DNA of 64,000 bases from Streptomyces sp. DH5. Its GTDB lineage: Bacteria; Actinomycetota; Actinomycetes; Streptomycetales; Streptomycetaceae. Under the pieces are notes generated by a model. The model was not told the DNA's origin, did not search any database, and worked only from the letters and a program-made list of their open reading frames with translations. The position numbers and the translations under genes are program-made. This document shows positions 20,374 through 31,065 of this stretch, piece by piece (position 1 is the first letter of the stretch; every line of letters begins with the position of its first letter). The stretch covers positions 41,188 through 105,187 of the forward strand of contig NZ_JAHWGP010000028.1 of assembly GCF_020873915.1 (NCBI RefSeq), in the 5' to 3' direction.

Positions 20374-21348
20374 GTGACCACCCCCGACCTTCCCCTCGTT
20401 TCCTCCGGCGGCTGTGGCGACGGCTGTGCCTGCGGCGCCGACGAGGAGACCTACCTGGAGTGCGGCCTCGACCCCGCGCTCGCCCAGCTCCTCGACGACG
20501 CGGGCCTCGACCCCGTCGAGGTCGAGGACATCGCCAACGTGGCGCTCCAGGAGGACCTGGCCCACGGGGTGGACGTGACGACCGTCGCGACCATCCCGGA
20601 GGACGCCGTCGCCACCGCCGACTTCACCGCACGCGAGGCGGGCACCGTGGCGGGCCTCCGGGTCGCCGAGGCGGTCATGTCCATCGTCTGCACGGACGAG
20701 TTCGAGGTCGAACGCCACGTGGAGGACGGCGACCGCGTGGAAGCCGGCCGGACGCTCCTGTCGGTCACCACCCGCACGCGCGACATCCTCACCGCGGAAC
20801 GCAGCGCCCTGAACCTCCTGTGCCGCCTGTCGGGCATCGCGACCGCCACCCGCGCCTGGGCCGACGTCCTCGACGGCACCAAGGCGAAGGTCCGGGACAC
20901 CCGCAAGACCACGCCCGGCCTGCGCAGCCTGGAGAAGTTCGCCGTGCGCTGCGGCGGCGGCGTCAACCACCGCATGTCCCTCTCGGACGCGGCCCTGGTC
21001 AAGGACAACCACGTGGTGGCCGCCGGCGGCGTGGCCGAGGCGTTCACCGCGGTCCGCGAGCGCTTCCCCGACGTGCCCATCGAGGTGGAGGTCGACACCC
21101 TGGACCAGCTCCGCGAGGTCCTGGACGCCGGCGCCGACCTGATCCTGCTGGACAACTTCACCCCGGGCGAGTGCGCCGAGGCGGTGGCCCTCGTCGACGG
21201 CCGCGCCGCCCTGGAGGCCTCCGGCCGTCTCACGCTCGCCAACGCCAAGGCATACGCCGACACGGGCGTCGACTACCTGGCCGTGGGCGCCCTCACCCAC
21301 TCCTCGCCGATCCTCGACATCGGCCTCGACCTGCGCGCGGCGGAGTAG
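20374..21348 (+). CDS. nadC: Nicotinate-nucleotide pyrophosphorylase (carboxylating)
   Basis: Quinolinate phosphoribosyltransferase, converting quinolinate and PRPP to nicotinate mononucleotide. The protein has 324 aa. Core motifs are LQEDLAHGVDVTTVA, LNLLCRLSGIATATR, KTTPGLRSLEKFAVRCGG and LVKDNHV. The N-terminus carries a Gly/Cys cluster, SGGCGDGCACG, seen in Streptomyces NadC but not in the E. coli enzyme; it might bind a metal, which is inference only. The GTG at 20374 is preferred over one at 20365 because AGGAG is 11 nt from it but only 2 nt from the other. Confidence 0.95.
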   Translation: MTTPDLPLVSSGGCGDGCACGADEETYLECGLDPALAQLLDDAGLDPVEVEDIANVALQEDLAHGVDVTTVATIPEDAVATADFTAREAGTVAGLRVAEAVMSIVCTDEFEVERHVEDGDRVEAGRTLLSVTTRTRDILTAERSALNLLCRLSGIATATRAWADVLDGTKAKVRDTRKTTPGLRSLEKFAVRCGGGVNHRMSLSDAALVKDNHVVAAGGVAEAFTAVRERFPDVPIEVEVDTLDQLREVLDAGADLILLDNFTPGECAEAVALVDGRAALEASGRLTLANAKAYADTGVDYLAVGALTHSSPILDIGLDLRAAE

Positions 21349-21356
21349 GACCGGTC

Positions 21357-22154
21357 ATGCTGCTGACGATCGACGTGGGCAACACGCACACCGTCCTGGG
21401 ACTGTTCGACGGCGAGGAGATCGTCGAACACTGGCGCATCTCCACGGACGCGCGCCGTACGGCCGACGAACTCGCGGTCCTCCTCCAGGGCCTCATGGGC
21501 ATGCACCCGCTGCTCGGCGACGAACTCGGCGACGGCATCGACGGCATCGCCATCTGCGCGACGGTGCCGTCCGTCCTGCACGAACTGCGCGAGGTCACCC
21601 GCCGCTACTACGGGGACGTGCCGGCGGTCCTCGTCGAACCGGGCGTGAAGACGGGCGTCCCGATCCAGTTCGACAACCCCAAGGAGGTCGGCGCCGACCG
21701 CATCATCAACGCGGTCGCGGCGAACGAGCTGTACGGCGGACCGGCGATCGTCGTCGACTTCGGCACGGCGACGACGTTCGACGCGGTCTCCGCGCGCGGG
21801 GAGTACGTCGGCGGGGTCATCGCCCCGGGCATCGAGATCTCCGTCGAGGCGCTCGGGGTCAAGGCGGCCCAGCTGCGGAAGATCGAGGTGGCCCGGCCCC
21901 GGACGGTGATCGGCAAGAACACCGTCGCGGCGATGCAGTCGGGCATCGTCTACGGCTTCGCCGGGCAGGTCGACGGGGTCGTCAACCGCATGGCGCGGGA
22001 GCTGGCGGACGACCCCGACGACGTGACGGTGATCGCGACGGGTGGGCTGGCGCCGACGGTGCTGGGGGAGAGCTCGGTGATCGACGAGCACGAGCCGTGG
22101 CTGACCCTGATCGGGCTCCGCATGGTGTACGAGCGGAACGTGTCACGGATGTAG
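21357..22154 (+). CDS. coaX: Type III pantothenate kinase
   Basis: Phosphorylates pantothenate, the first committed step to CoA, in the K+-dependent, CoA-insensitive manner of CoaX. The protein has 265 aa with the ASKHA motifs LLTIDVGNTHTVLGLFD at the N-terminus, EVGADRIINAVAA, IVVDFGTATTFDAV (catalytic Asp) and GGVIAPGIEIS. It is 8 nt after nadC and closes the panC-nadB-nadC-coaX cluster, so pantothenate synthesis and its phosphorylation are encoded together. Confidence 0.97.
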   Translation: MLLTIDVGNTHTVLGLFDGEEIVEHWRISTDARRTADELAVLLQGLMGMHPLLGDELGDGIDGIAICATVPSVLHELREVTRRYYGDVPAVLVEPGVKTGVPIQFDNPKEVGADRIINAVAANELYGGPAIVVDFGTATTFDAVSARGEYVGGVIAPGIEISVEALGVKAAQLRKIEVARPRTVIGKNTVAAMQSGIVYGFAGQVDGVVNRMARELADDPDDVTVIATGGLAPTVLGESSVIDEHEPWLTLIGLRMVYERNVSRM

Positions 22155-22269
22155 CGGCGGGCCGGGACCGCTCGTACGCCCCGCTGCCGGGCGTGGGTGT
22201 GGGCCGGGGGGTGTTCGCGCAGCCCGGCGCCTGCGGGGCGCCGTCGCGCCCACCCGTGCCGCCCTGCGG

Positions 22270-22660
22270 CACGACTGCCCGCGGAAGGCGGGGAGCGGGG
22301 AGCGGCGGCGCGGCTGCCCGCAGGGAGCTGCGGTGAGGCAGCACGACCGCCCGCGGAGAGCGGAGGGTGGAGGGCGGCGGCGTGGCTGCCCGCGGAGGGT
22401 GGGGAGCGGGGAGCGGCGGCGCGGCTGCCCGCAGGGAGCTGCGGTGAGGCAGCACGACCGCCCGCGGAGGGCGGAGGGCGGCGGCGTGACTGCCCGCGGA
22501 GGGTGGGGAGCGGGGAGCGGCGGCGCGGCTGCCCGCAGGGAGCTGCGGTGAGGCAGCACGACCGCCCGCGGAGAGCGGAGGGTGGAGAGCGGCGGCGTGG
22601 CTGCCCGCGGAGAGCGGAGGGCGGAGAGCCGCGGCGCGGCTGACCGCAGGGTGCTGCGGG
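22270..22660. repeat. GC-rich minisatellite, three long units of about 104-111 bp
   Basis: AGCGGCGGCGCGGCTGCCCG begins long near-identical units at 22301, 22412 and 22516; spacing is 111 then 104 bp, the difference being a 7-bp contraction. Inside each unit smaller motifs (GGCTGCCCGCGGAG and GCAGCACGACCGCCCGCGGA) recur. Open frames cross it on both strands, but they only reflect the repeat and have no ribosome site. It lies directly downstream of coaX. Confidence 0.85.
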
Positions 22661-22984
22661 CGGCGGGTGGGGGTGCGGTCGCCGGCGGCGGGGAGGGGCG
22701 GGGTGGCCGCCCGCGATGGCCGGCGCGTCCGCACCCTCACCACCACCGGGTGACACTCGCGCGCCGGTCCGAGGACGGACACCCCCGACGTGGCCCCGCA
22801 CCACCCACCCACCCACCGCGGGCGCCACGCGCACCCCCACCGGAGGGCCAGCGGCGCGGCGGGCATACGACAAGACGGCCGAAAGCCGTACCGTCGGGCA
22901 CGCCCCCGCCCACCCGGGTGGCACCCGACGCCACACCAGCACCCCATACACCCTGTTTGTCTGATTAGCGCGTATCGTCGCAGC
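22661..22984. other. Intergenic stretch, no gene seen
   Basis: 324 bp of GC-rich sequence after the minisatellite. The last 40 bp (CATACACCCTGTTTGTCTG and GATTAGCGCGTATCGTCGC) are A/T-rich and probably hold the promoter of the next gene, with TATCGT as a possible -10. No coding bias is seen. Confidence 0.5.
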
Positions 22985-23593
22985 ATGCCCACGCCCTACG
23001 GATCCCGCGGCGGCCTGGCGTTCGGCGCGGAGGAACTGCGCGTGCTCCGCCGCGCCCTCGCCCTCGCCCTGCGTCCCACCCCCGCCTCGGCCGCCGATGT
23101 CCAGGACTGCCTCCGTCTCGCCGACTCCGTCGACGAGGCGACGCGGGAGAGTGCCCGGCTGCGCGCCTTCCTCCTGGCCGACCTGGGCCGCTACCGCGCG
23201 GCCCTCCCCGGCACCGCCGCCGGCTACCTCACGCTCCTGGAGGAGGCGCTGGGCACCGGATACCGCCCGCACCCCGACGACCTGGCCGCCCTCCGTGCCC
23301 TGCGCGGCAACCCCACCGCCGCCGCCCTGCTGCGCGGCTGCGGGCGCACCCGTCTCACCGTCCTCCCCGGAGGCCGGGCGGCCGCCACCGCCGCCGGTGA
23401 GGACCAGGAGAGCGGGCCCGCCGAAAGGCCCTCCAGGCCCCACCCCGCACCGAACCCCGCCCCCGCTCCCACGCCCGCCCCCACGCCCGGCACCCCCAAG
23501 CCCACCCGCCGCCCCGTCCCCACCCCCGGCGAGGTCTTCCCCCGCCGCAAACCCGCCCCACCCCCGCCCGGTCAGCACCTGGCGGCGGGCTGA
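22985..23593 (+). CDS. Conserved Streptomyces protein of unknown function
   Basis: A 202-aa protein. Residues 1-115 look like a compact helical domain (AEELRVLRRALALAL, DVQDCLRLADSVDEATRES, RLRAFLLADLGRYRAALPG). The remaining 85 residues are a Pro-rich disordered tail with PAPAPTP repeats. No catalytic motif or membrane helix is seen. It lies between coaX and the small membrane-protein gene in the lsr2 neighbourhood. Function unknown. Confidence 0.82.
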   Translation: MPTPYGSRGGLAFGAEELRVLRRALALALRPTPASAADVQDCLRLADSVDEATRESARLRAFLLADLGRYRAALPGTAAGYLTLLEEALGTGYRPHPDDLAALRALRGNPTAAALLRGCGRTRLTVLPGGRAAATAAGEDQESGPAERPSRPHPAPNPAPAPTPAPTPGTPKPTRRPVPTPGEVFPRRKPAPPPPGQHLAAG

Positions 23594-23619
23594 CGGCTCC
23601 GGCTGGCTACCCTGGACTC

Positions 23620-23796
23620 ATGGACTACGTCTCCGCGCTCCTGCCCCCGGCCGTCATGGCCGTCCTCTTCATCAGCGTCATCCGAGTGATCGTGAAGACT
23701 CAGGGCGGCGCCAACAAGGCGAAGGAGGACGCCGCCGTCGACGCGGCCCTCGCCAGGGTGGAGAGCGCGAGCCCCGCCCCCAGGTCCGAGGCCTGA
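23620..23796 (+). CDS. Small single-pass membrane protein
   Basis: A 58-aa protein starting MDYVSALLPPAVMAVLFIS. One membrane helix spans about residues 4-25, followed by a basic/acidic cytoplasmic tail (VKTQGGANKAKEDAAVD, then ALARVESASP). The start is 27 nt after the upstream gene. Codon use is typical for this genome. Small proteins of this kind are conserved in Streptomyces at this locus; no function is known. Confidence 0.75.
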   Translation: MDYVSALLPPAVMAVLFISVIRVIVKTQGGANKAKEDAAVDAALARVESASPAPRSEA

Positions 23797-23828
23797 GCGC
23801 CCCCCCCCCCCCCCCACCGCCGCACCCC

Positions 23829-23860
23829 AGGGCGTACGACTTCCACTCGTACGCCCTTCT
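23829..23860 (+). terminator. Terminator hairpin before the BlaI-type gene
   Basis: An 11-bp perfect stem (23829-23839 with 23847-23857) with a 7-nt loop, followed by TCT. It should end transcripts of the small membrane protein gene. Confidence 0.75.
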
Positions 23861-23926
23861 CGTGCGCGTTCACCAGGATGACTCCCCGGCACGCCATGGT
23901 GCGGTTCTCCCACTATCGTCTGAGTT

Positions 23927-24340
23927 GTGCCTCGCCCCTTGGGAGAACTCGAAGACGCGGTCATGACGCGGGTGTGGAAGTGGAACCGCCCGGTGACCGT
24001 TCGAGAAGTCCTGGAAGACCTGCAGAAGGAGCGGTCGATCGCCTACACCACGGTGATGACCGTCCTGGACAATCTCCATCAGAAGGGCTGGGTGCGCCGG
24101 GAAGCCGAAGGCCGGGCCTATCGATATGAGGCGGTCTCCACTCGCGCCGCCTACGCCGCGGCGCTGATGAACGAAGCGTGGTCGCAGAGCGACAACGCCG
24201 CGGCCGCTCTCGTCGCCTTCTTCGGCATGATGAGCGAGGAACAGCGGCAGGCTCTCACCGACGCGGTACGGATCGTCCAGCTCCCGGAAACCCCCTCGGA
24301 CGAGAACCCCGGCTCCGCCGAGGGCGGCGGCGGACGATAG
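23927..24340 (+). CDS. BlaI/MecI/CopY family transcriptional regulator
   Basis: A 137-aa winged-helix repressor: LGELEDAVMTRVWKWNRPVT begins the domain, and TTVMTVLDNLHQKGWV is the recognition-helix region. The family's members repress beta-lactamase or copper genes and are cleaved by a BlaR-type membrane protease, or respond to copper. No blaR-like gene is next to it, so this is an orphan member. The GTG start at 23927 gives MPRPLGELE, the usual N-terminus. The C-terminal 25 residues are acidic and disordered. Confidence 0.9.
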   Translation: MPRPLGELEDAVMTRVWKWNRPVTVREVLEDLQKERSIAYTTVMTVLDNLHQKGWVRREAEGRAYRYEAVSTRAAYAAALMNEAWSQSDNAAAALVAFFGMMSEEQRQALTDAVRIVQLPETPSDENPGSAEGGGGR

Positions 24341-24349
24341 CGTCCGCTC

Positions 24350-24883
24350 ATGTCCGCAGACAGTCCCGAAGCCACCGCAAATGCCATCACGGTCCGGCGG
24401 GCCCGCACCAGCGATGTGCAGGCCGTGCGCCGTCTCCTTGACGCCTACGTCCGCGGGCGCATCCTGCTCGACAAAGCGACCGTGACGCTTTACGAGGACA
24501 TCCAGGAGTTCTGGGTCGCGGAACGGGACGACAACGCCGAGGTGGTCGGCTGCGGCGCCCTGCACGTGATGTGGGAAGACCTCGCGGAAGTCCGCACTCT
24601 CGCCGTGAAGCCCGGCCTGAAGGGCGCCGGCGTCGGACACCGGTTGCTGGAGAAGTTGCTGGAGACGGCCCGCTGGCTCGGTGTTCGGCGCGTATTCTGC
24701 CTGACCTTCGAAGTGGACTTCTTCGTCAGGCACGGCTTCGTCGAGATCGGTGAGACCCCGGTCGACACCGATGTGTACGCGGAGCTGCTGCGTTCCTATG
24801 ACGAGGGCGTCGCGGAGTTCCTCGGTCTCGAACGCGTGAAACCGAACACCTTGGGCAACAGCCGGATGCTTCTGCATCTGTGA
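24350..24883 (+). CDS. argA: GNAT family amino-acid N-acetyltransferase (short ArgA type)
   Basis: A 177-aa single-domain GNAT protein. TVRRARTSDVQAVRRLLDAY opens the domain; VRTLAVKPGLKGAGVGHRLL is the acetyl-CoA pyrophosphate loop; FCLTFEVDFFVRHGFVEI is the end of the fold. It matches the short actinobacterial N-acetylglutamate synthase, which lacks the kinase-like domain of E. coli ArgA and starts arginine synthesis. Related acetyltransferases cannot be ruled out, because no other arg gene is near. It begins 9 nt after the BlaI-type gene and is probably co-transcribed. Confidence 0.82.
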   Translation: MSADSPEATANAITVRRARTSDVQAVRRLLDAYVRGRILLDKATVTLYEDIQEFWVAERDDNAEVVGCGALHVMWEDLAEVRTLAVKPGLKGAGVGHRLLEKLLETARWLGVRRVFCLTFEVDFFVRHGFVEIGETPVDTDVYAELLRSYDEGVAEFLGLERVKPNTLGNSRMLLHL

Positions 24884-24984
24884 TCGCCCGGACGATTCCG
24901 CGCAACACCCCTTGCCGCGGGCCCCTATGTCCGAAACGCGCACGTTTCTGGACCCGCTGCGGGCTGCGGGTCTCTCCCAGGGGT

Positions 24985-25109
24985 TTGTGTTTTTACGGCA
25001 AAAGCGGTTTGCTTTCCGGAGTACCGCAGTACTGCATATAACAAGGGACGGCGATACGGCGGACGCCGCCACACTCCGGACCCTCAGGTTTTCGATGAAA
25101 GGAAATCCG
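24985..25109 (+). promoter_or_regulatory. A/T-rich upstream region of lsr2
   Basis: The segment contains several A/T runs (GTTTGTGTTTTTACGG, CAAAAGCGG, GCATATAACAAGGG) that stand out in this GC-rich genome. A short inverted repeat, AGTACCGCAGTACT (25020-25033), is followed by TATAAC (25037-25042), a plausible -10. Lsr2 binds A/T-rich DNA, so autoregulation here is likely but not shown by the sequence. Confidence 0.5.
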
Positions 25110-25445
25110 GTGGCACAGAAGGTTCAGGTCCTTCTTGTCGACGACCTCGACGGCGGCGAGGCGGACGAGACCGTGACGTTCGCGTTGGACGGCAAGACGT
25201 ACGAGATCGATCTCACCACCGCCAACGCGGACAAGCTCCGTGGCCTTCTCGAGCCTTACGTGAAGGGCGGTCGCCGCACCGGCGGTCGCGCTTCGGGCGG
25301 CCGTGGAAAGGCGCGTGCTTCTTCCGGCGGCAGCCAGGACACCGCGGCCATCCGCGCCTGGGCGAAGGAGAACGGATACGAGGTCAACGACCGCGGCCGT
25401 GTTCCGGCGTCCATCCGCGAGGCCTACGAAAAGGCCAACGGCTGA
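25110..25445 (+). CDS. lsr2: Nucleoid-associated protein Lsr2
   Basis: A 111-aa H-NS-like xenogeneic silencer that bridges A/T-rich DNA. The N-terminal dimerisation domain starts MAQKVQVLLVDDLDGGEAD; a Gly/Arg/Ser-rich linker (about residues 57-75) follows; the C-terminal DNA-binding domain has AIRAWAKENGYEVNDRGRVP, where Arg-Gly-Arg is the minor-groove hook. GTG at 25110 is used with AAAGGAAA upstream; the frame is open further up but that part lacks coding bias. Its last 22 bp overlap the end of the convergent gene. Confidence 0.96.
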   Translation: MAQKVQVLLVDDLDGGEADETVTFALDGKTYEIDLTTANADKLRGLLEPYVKGGRRTGGRASGGRGKARASSGGSQDTAAIRAWAKENGYEVNDRGRVPASIREAYEKANG

Positions 25446-26080
25446 CCGTCGGCCTTCACGGCGGCGGCCGCACACGCGCGCCGCAGCCGAGCCCGGTGAA
25501 CCTGTGTCGCCACGGTGTTCACCAGCCGCACGAGATCCGGGGGGCCGGCACCGTTCCCCCCGGCGCCGCTCGTGCCCATCGCCGACAGCGTCGGCAGCGA
25601 GGTCCCGGCCTCGCGTTCCGGCCCGGGGGGCCGCAACCACACGGCGGCCCCCTGCGAACCGCTCCCCGCCCGCGCCACCGCGTCAGCCTCCGTGTCGCGG
25701 CGGACGGGCCCGGGAGCCTCCATGTGGCCCCCCGCCCCGATCGCCGTCAGATCCAGGTCCGGCGGCGCGCCCCAGTCGAGCCACTCCAGCAGTCCCGGCA
25801 GTTCGTCCGCGCTGCCCGCGGCCACGAGCAGCCGCATCCGGGCCCCGGACAGGGCCACCGGGAAGCCCCGCCCGTGGCGCCCCAGGCGGGCCAGGGCCGC
25901 GCTGCCCGCCCCGGCGGGTACGTCGAGGACGTCGAAGCGCACCCCCACCTCCAGCCGTACCGGATCCCCGGGCACCGTGGGCCAGCCCAGCACGTTCTCG
26001 TACCAGAGCGCGAGAGGGTCATCACTCACTGCGTGGGGCCGACGGGGCGGGGGGACGTCGGCGGAGCGGGTGCCGGCCAT
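25424..26080 (-). CDS. SCO3374-family protein of unknown function
   Basis: A 218-aa protein. After about 20 residues the sequence SDDPLALWYENVLGWPTVPG, then VRFDVLDVPAGAGSAAL and GLLEWLDWGAPPDLDLTAIG, resembles the small Streptomyces proteins related to the N-terminal part of bifunctional DNA primase/polymerase domains; the catalytic residues of a primase are not recognisable. The C-terminal 40 residues are Leu/Arg/Ala-rich. The ATG at 26080 is a choice among several; 26251 would add a basic, unlikely N-terminus. It converges on lsr2 with a 22-bp overlap. Confidence 0.7.
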   Translation of the reverse strand: MAGTRSADVPPPRRPHAVSDDPLALWYENVLGWPTVPGDPVRLEVGVRFDVLDVPAGAGSAALARLGRHGRGFPVALSGARMRLLVAAGSADELPGLLEWLDWGAPPDLDLTAIGAGGHMEAPGPVRRDTEADAVARAGSGSQGAAVWLRPPGPEREAGTSLPTLSAMGTSGAGGNGAGPPDLVRLVNTVATQVHRARLRRACAAAAVKADGQPLAFS

Positions 26081-26186
26081 GCCCTGCGCAACCACGCGAG
26101 TGACCGTGGGGTTACGCTGGGCGCTCAAGCGTGTGCGCAGGGTGTCGAACAAGGGGGCGCGAGGGGGTGCGGAGGCGCGCAAGGTT

Positions 26187-26309
26187 GTTCGCCCGTAGCG
26201 GAGGGAACCCGTGCACTCGGCATGGACTGTCGGTAGCAGCGGGTAAGACATCCCTAGTGGGAGGGGGCGGCACGCAGCCCGGCGCGTGCCCCGTTCGCCA
26301 CGGGCGTAC
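26187..26309 (+). promoter_or_regulatory. Two candidate ClgR operator boxes upstream of clpC
   Basis: GTTCGC-N5-GCGGAG (26187-26203) and GTTCGC-N5-GCGTAC (26293-26309) both fit the GTTCGC-N5-GCG core of ClgR sites known from clp and lon promoters of actinobacteria. They lie 326 and 220 nt before clpC. Match by eye only. Confidence 0.5.
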
Positions 26310-26512
26310 TGGCGATGGGGGTAACTGCCTGGCCTGCGGGAACATCGTCTCGCACCATCGGGTTGGAGCAGATGTCGGCGTGAGCGGGGTCAGGAGGCCA
26401 TCGACGGTGTCGGCAGTTGGAATGAGCGGTCCCCGCTCGCGGGACTAAGCTGCGGAAGGACAGGGAGGGGAAGTTCCCCCCACTGCCTGACCGCTCTGAG
26501 GAGCGATTAACG

Positions 26513-29038
<2,526 letters not shown>

Positions 29039-29063
29039 CCGTCTCGCTCCGCGCGAACGGGAA

Positions 29064-29107
29064 AAAGGGGTCTGCCCCGGGACACACGTCCCGGGGCAGA
29101 CCCCTTT
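29064..29107. terminator. Bidirectional terminator after clpC
   Basis: A 20-bp perfect inverted repeat (29064-29083 with 29088-29107) with an ACAC loop. The arms end in AAA and TTT, so the hairpin has a T-run in both directions and serves clpC and the convergent phosphatase gene. Confidence 0.9.
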
Positions 29108-29126
29108 CCGCTGCCGCGGGGACGGT

Positions 29127-29774
29127 TCAGGAGAGCTGACCGTCGTAGTCCGGCAGCTTGAAGGTCTTCTCGGCGTGGCCGCCGGACAGGTCGGTGGGGC
29201 TGTTCCCGATGTTGGCGATGATCGTGTAGCCCTTCCGCTCGATGGCGACGCGCTGGGCCGTCTTGTACTCGGCGACGTTCCTGAACAGGTCGAGGAAGCC
29301 GCGGACGTACAGGCCGGAGGACTCGTAGCCGGCCTGGTCGAGGTTCCACTCGGTGGGCGCGTGGATGATGCCGGGCCGGGCGGTCACGAAGAACAGGTCG
29401 ACACCGCGCTCCTCGGCGTACCGGGCGACCTCCAGGACCGGCTCGTTGGCCGGCTGGGGGAAGCTGAAGCCGAAGTCGGTTTCCAGGGCGGTGTTGTCGA
29501 TGTCGAGGACGATGGCCTGCCTCTCGCCCGGCCGGGTGTCCGCGATCCGTTGCTTCAGGTAGGGCAGGGCCTGGTCCATGACCGCCTGGCAGTCCCGTTG
29601 CCAGGTGTCGTAGTCGACGTCCTCGGCGAGGGCCACGGCCGCCGTGGCGGCCGTGGGGGAGTCCGGGGAGGTGGAGGAGGTCGTGGCATCGGCCGGTGCG
29701 GCCAGGGCCACCAGTGCGGTCGCGGAGACGGCGGTCACCGATACGCGGCGCAACCAGGAGCGTCGGCTTCTCAT
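29127..29774 (-). CDS. Secreted HAD-family acid phosphatase
   Basis: A 215-aa exported phosphatase of the class B/HAD acid phosphatase family. A signal peptide with an Arg-rich n-region (MRSRRSWLRRVSVTA) and cleavage near AAPADA is clear. The HAD nucleophile motif is VLDIDNTALETDF, motif II is FFVTARPG, and GYTIIANIGNSPTDLSGG is the metal-binding end. It probably releases phosphate from organic esters outside the cell. It is a single gene facing clpC, with a long upstream region shared with the M23 peptidase. Confidence 0.92.
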   Translation of the reverse strand: MRSRRSWLRRVSVTAVSATALVALAAPADATTSSTSPDSPTAATAAVALAEDVDYDTWQRDCQAVMDQALPYLKQRIADTRPGERQAIVLDIDNTALETDFGFSFPQPANEPVLEVARYAEERGVDLFFVTARPGIIHAPTEWNLDQAGYESSGLYVRGFLDLFRNVAEYKTAQRVAIERKGYTIIANIGNSPTDLSGGHAEKTFKLPDYDGQLS

Positions 29775-30217
29775 GTCGTGGGGGTCCTCTCACGTCCGTG
29801 ACGCGGGCCAACATGTCGTGAGCATGTTCGTGTGCGAGGGTGACGCGAGGTGAACCGTAGGGTTACCGCGGGGTAGGCGCCTAGAGGCCTGCGCCACATT
29901 TCTGAAGCGGCACATGCCGCCCTCCGGTGACATGCTGCACAGGCGTCGTGTCCGGTACTACCCGGAATAGTGATAAAAGGCCGAAAACTGAATCGGACAT
30001 TCTGCCCAAGGGTGTGATCGATCGGCCTGAAATGGGGGGTTTCGTCCGCCAAAAGGCTTCTGTCAAGAGACGTGCATCTCACGCCCGTTCTACGAGGTTC
30101 GGTCGTACATCACACGATTGCGGCTTTTCGGGCGGAAGGGTTACCACTGAATGGCCACCGCGGTGCGGTCCTGTGCGTCGGGTGGTTTTCGACTGTTCCC
30201 TTCCTGATGAGGTTGAG
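29775..30217. other. Divergent regulatory region, phosphatase / M23 peptidase
   Basis: 443 bp without a gene. It is clearly richer in A/T than average, for example AATAGTGATAAAAGGCCG and ATCACACGATTGCGGC. The length before the M23 gene allows a long 5' leader. I looked for the c-di-AMP (ydaO) riboswitch core known from cell-wall hydrolase genes and did not find it. Confidence 0.5.
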
Positions 30218-30967
30218 ATGTCCCAGCGCGTCACGTCCCGTTCCTCCCGCACGTCCCAGATCCGCACCCGCGCGGCCGTGCTGGCCGCCGGCCTGGGGGC
30301 CTCGGTCGCACTGGGAGCCGGGGTCGCGGTCGCCGCCGACACCACGGCCGCATCCGGCGCCGCCGCTGCCGTCCAGGCGCAGGCCGCCGCCCAGGCCGAG
30401 GCCGCGAAGGTCCAGGCCGCCAAGGCCGAGAAGGCGGCCAAGGCCGAGAAGGCCGCTGAGGCGAAGAAGGCCGCTGAGGTGAGGAAGGCCGCGGCCGCGA
30501 AGGCGGCGAAGGCCAAGAAGGCCGCCAAGGCGGCCGAGAAGAAGCAGGCGTCCTGGGTCTCCCCCGTGAAGAGCTACCAGCTCTCCGCCAGCTACGCCGC
30601 GAACGGCGGCATGTGGGCCTCCAAGCACTCCGGCCAGGACTACGCCATTCCGACCGGCACCCCGGTCGTCGCCGTGCACGGCGGCACCGTCGTCAAGGCC
30701 GGCGGCAACGGCGCCGGTGACGGCCCCGCCTACGGCAACGCCGTCGTCATCAAGCACAGCAACGGCAAGTACTCCCAGTACGCCCACCTGTCCTCGGTGA
30801 ACGTGCAGGCCGGCCAGGTCGTCAAGACCGGCCAGAAGATCGCCCTGTCCGGCAACACCGGCAACTCCAGCGGCCCCCACCTGCACTTCGAGATCCGCAC
30901 CAGCCCCAACTACGGCACCGCGATCAACCCCGCGACCTTCCTGCGCGCCAACGGCGTCAACCTCTGA
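30218..30967 (+). CDS. Secreted M23 family metallo-endopeptidase
   Basis: A 249-aa cell-wall hydrolase. A signal peptide (AAVLAAGLGASVALGAGVAV, cleaved near AVAA) is followed by an Ala/Lys/Glu-rich helix (about residues 45-108) that probably forms a coiled coil or wall-binding spacer. The LytM/M23 domain has the zinc motif HSGQDYAIPTGTP, YAHLSSVNVQAGQVV, and the PHLHFEIR catalytic His pair. It should cut peptidoglycan cross-bridges. ATG at 30218 (MSQRVTSRSS) follows GAGGTTGAG. Confidence 0.93.
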   Translation: MSQRVTSRSSRTSQIRTRAAVLAAGLGASVALGAGVAVAADTTAASGAAAAVQAQAAAQAEAAKVQAAKAEKAAKAEKAAEAKKAAEVRKAAAAKAAKAKKAAKAAEKKQASWVSPVKSYQLSASYAANGGMWASKHSGQDYAIPTGTPVVAVHGGTVVKAGGNGAGDGPAYGNAVVIKHSNGKYSQYAHLSSVNVQAGQVVKTGQKIALSGNTGNSSGPHLHFEIRTSPNYGTAINPATFLRANGVNL

Positions 30968-31065
30968 CCCGAAGACACGCACCGCGACGCCCCGCGACCC
31001 CGAGGACGGCACCACGCCGCCCCGGGGTCGCCGCATGCCGCCGTGACGGCACCGGCGCGGTACGG

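Noticed and set aside
22270-22660. CRISPR array
   Set aside because: Units are contiguous tandem repeats of about 104-111 bp without unique spacers, and no cas gene is near.
24912-25109. N-terminal extension of Lsr2
   Set aside because: The frame is open, but the sequence is A/T-rich, lacks coding bias, and Lsr2 proteins start at MAQKV.
29925-30217. c-di-AMP (ydaO) riboswitch before the M23 peptidase
   Set aside because: Expected from known cell-wall hydrolase genes, but the conserved core of that riboswitch, including the CCGAACCC-type 3' part, is not seen.
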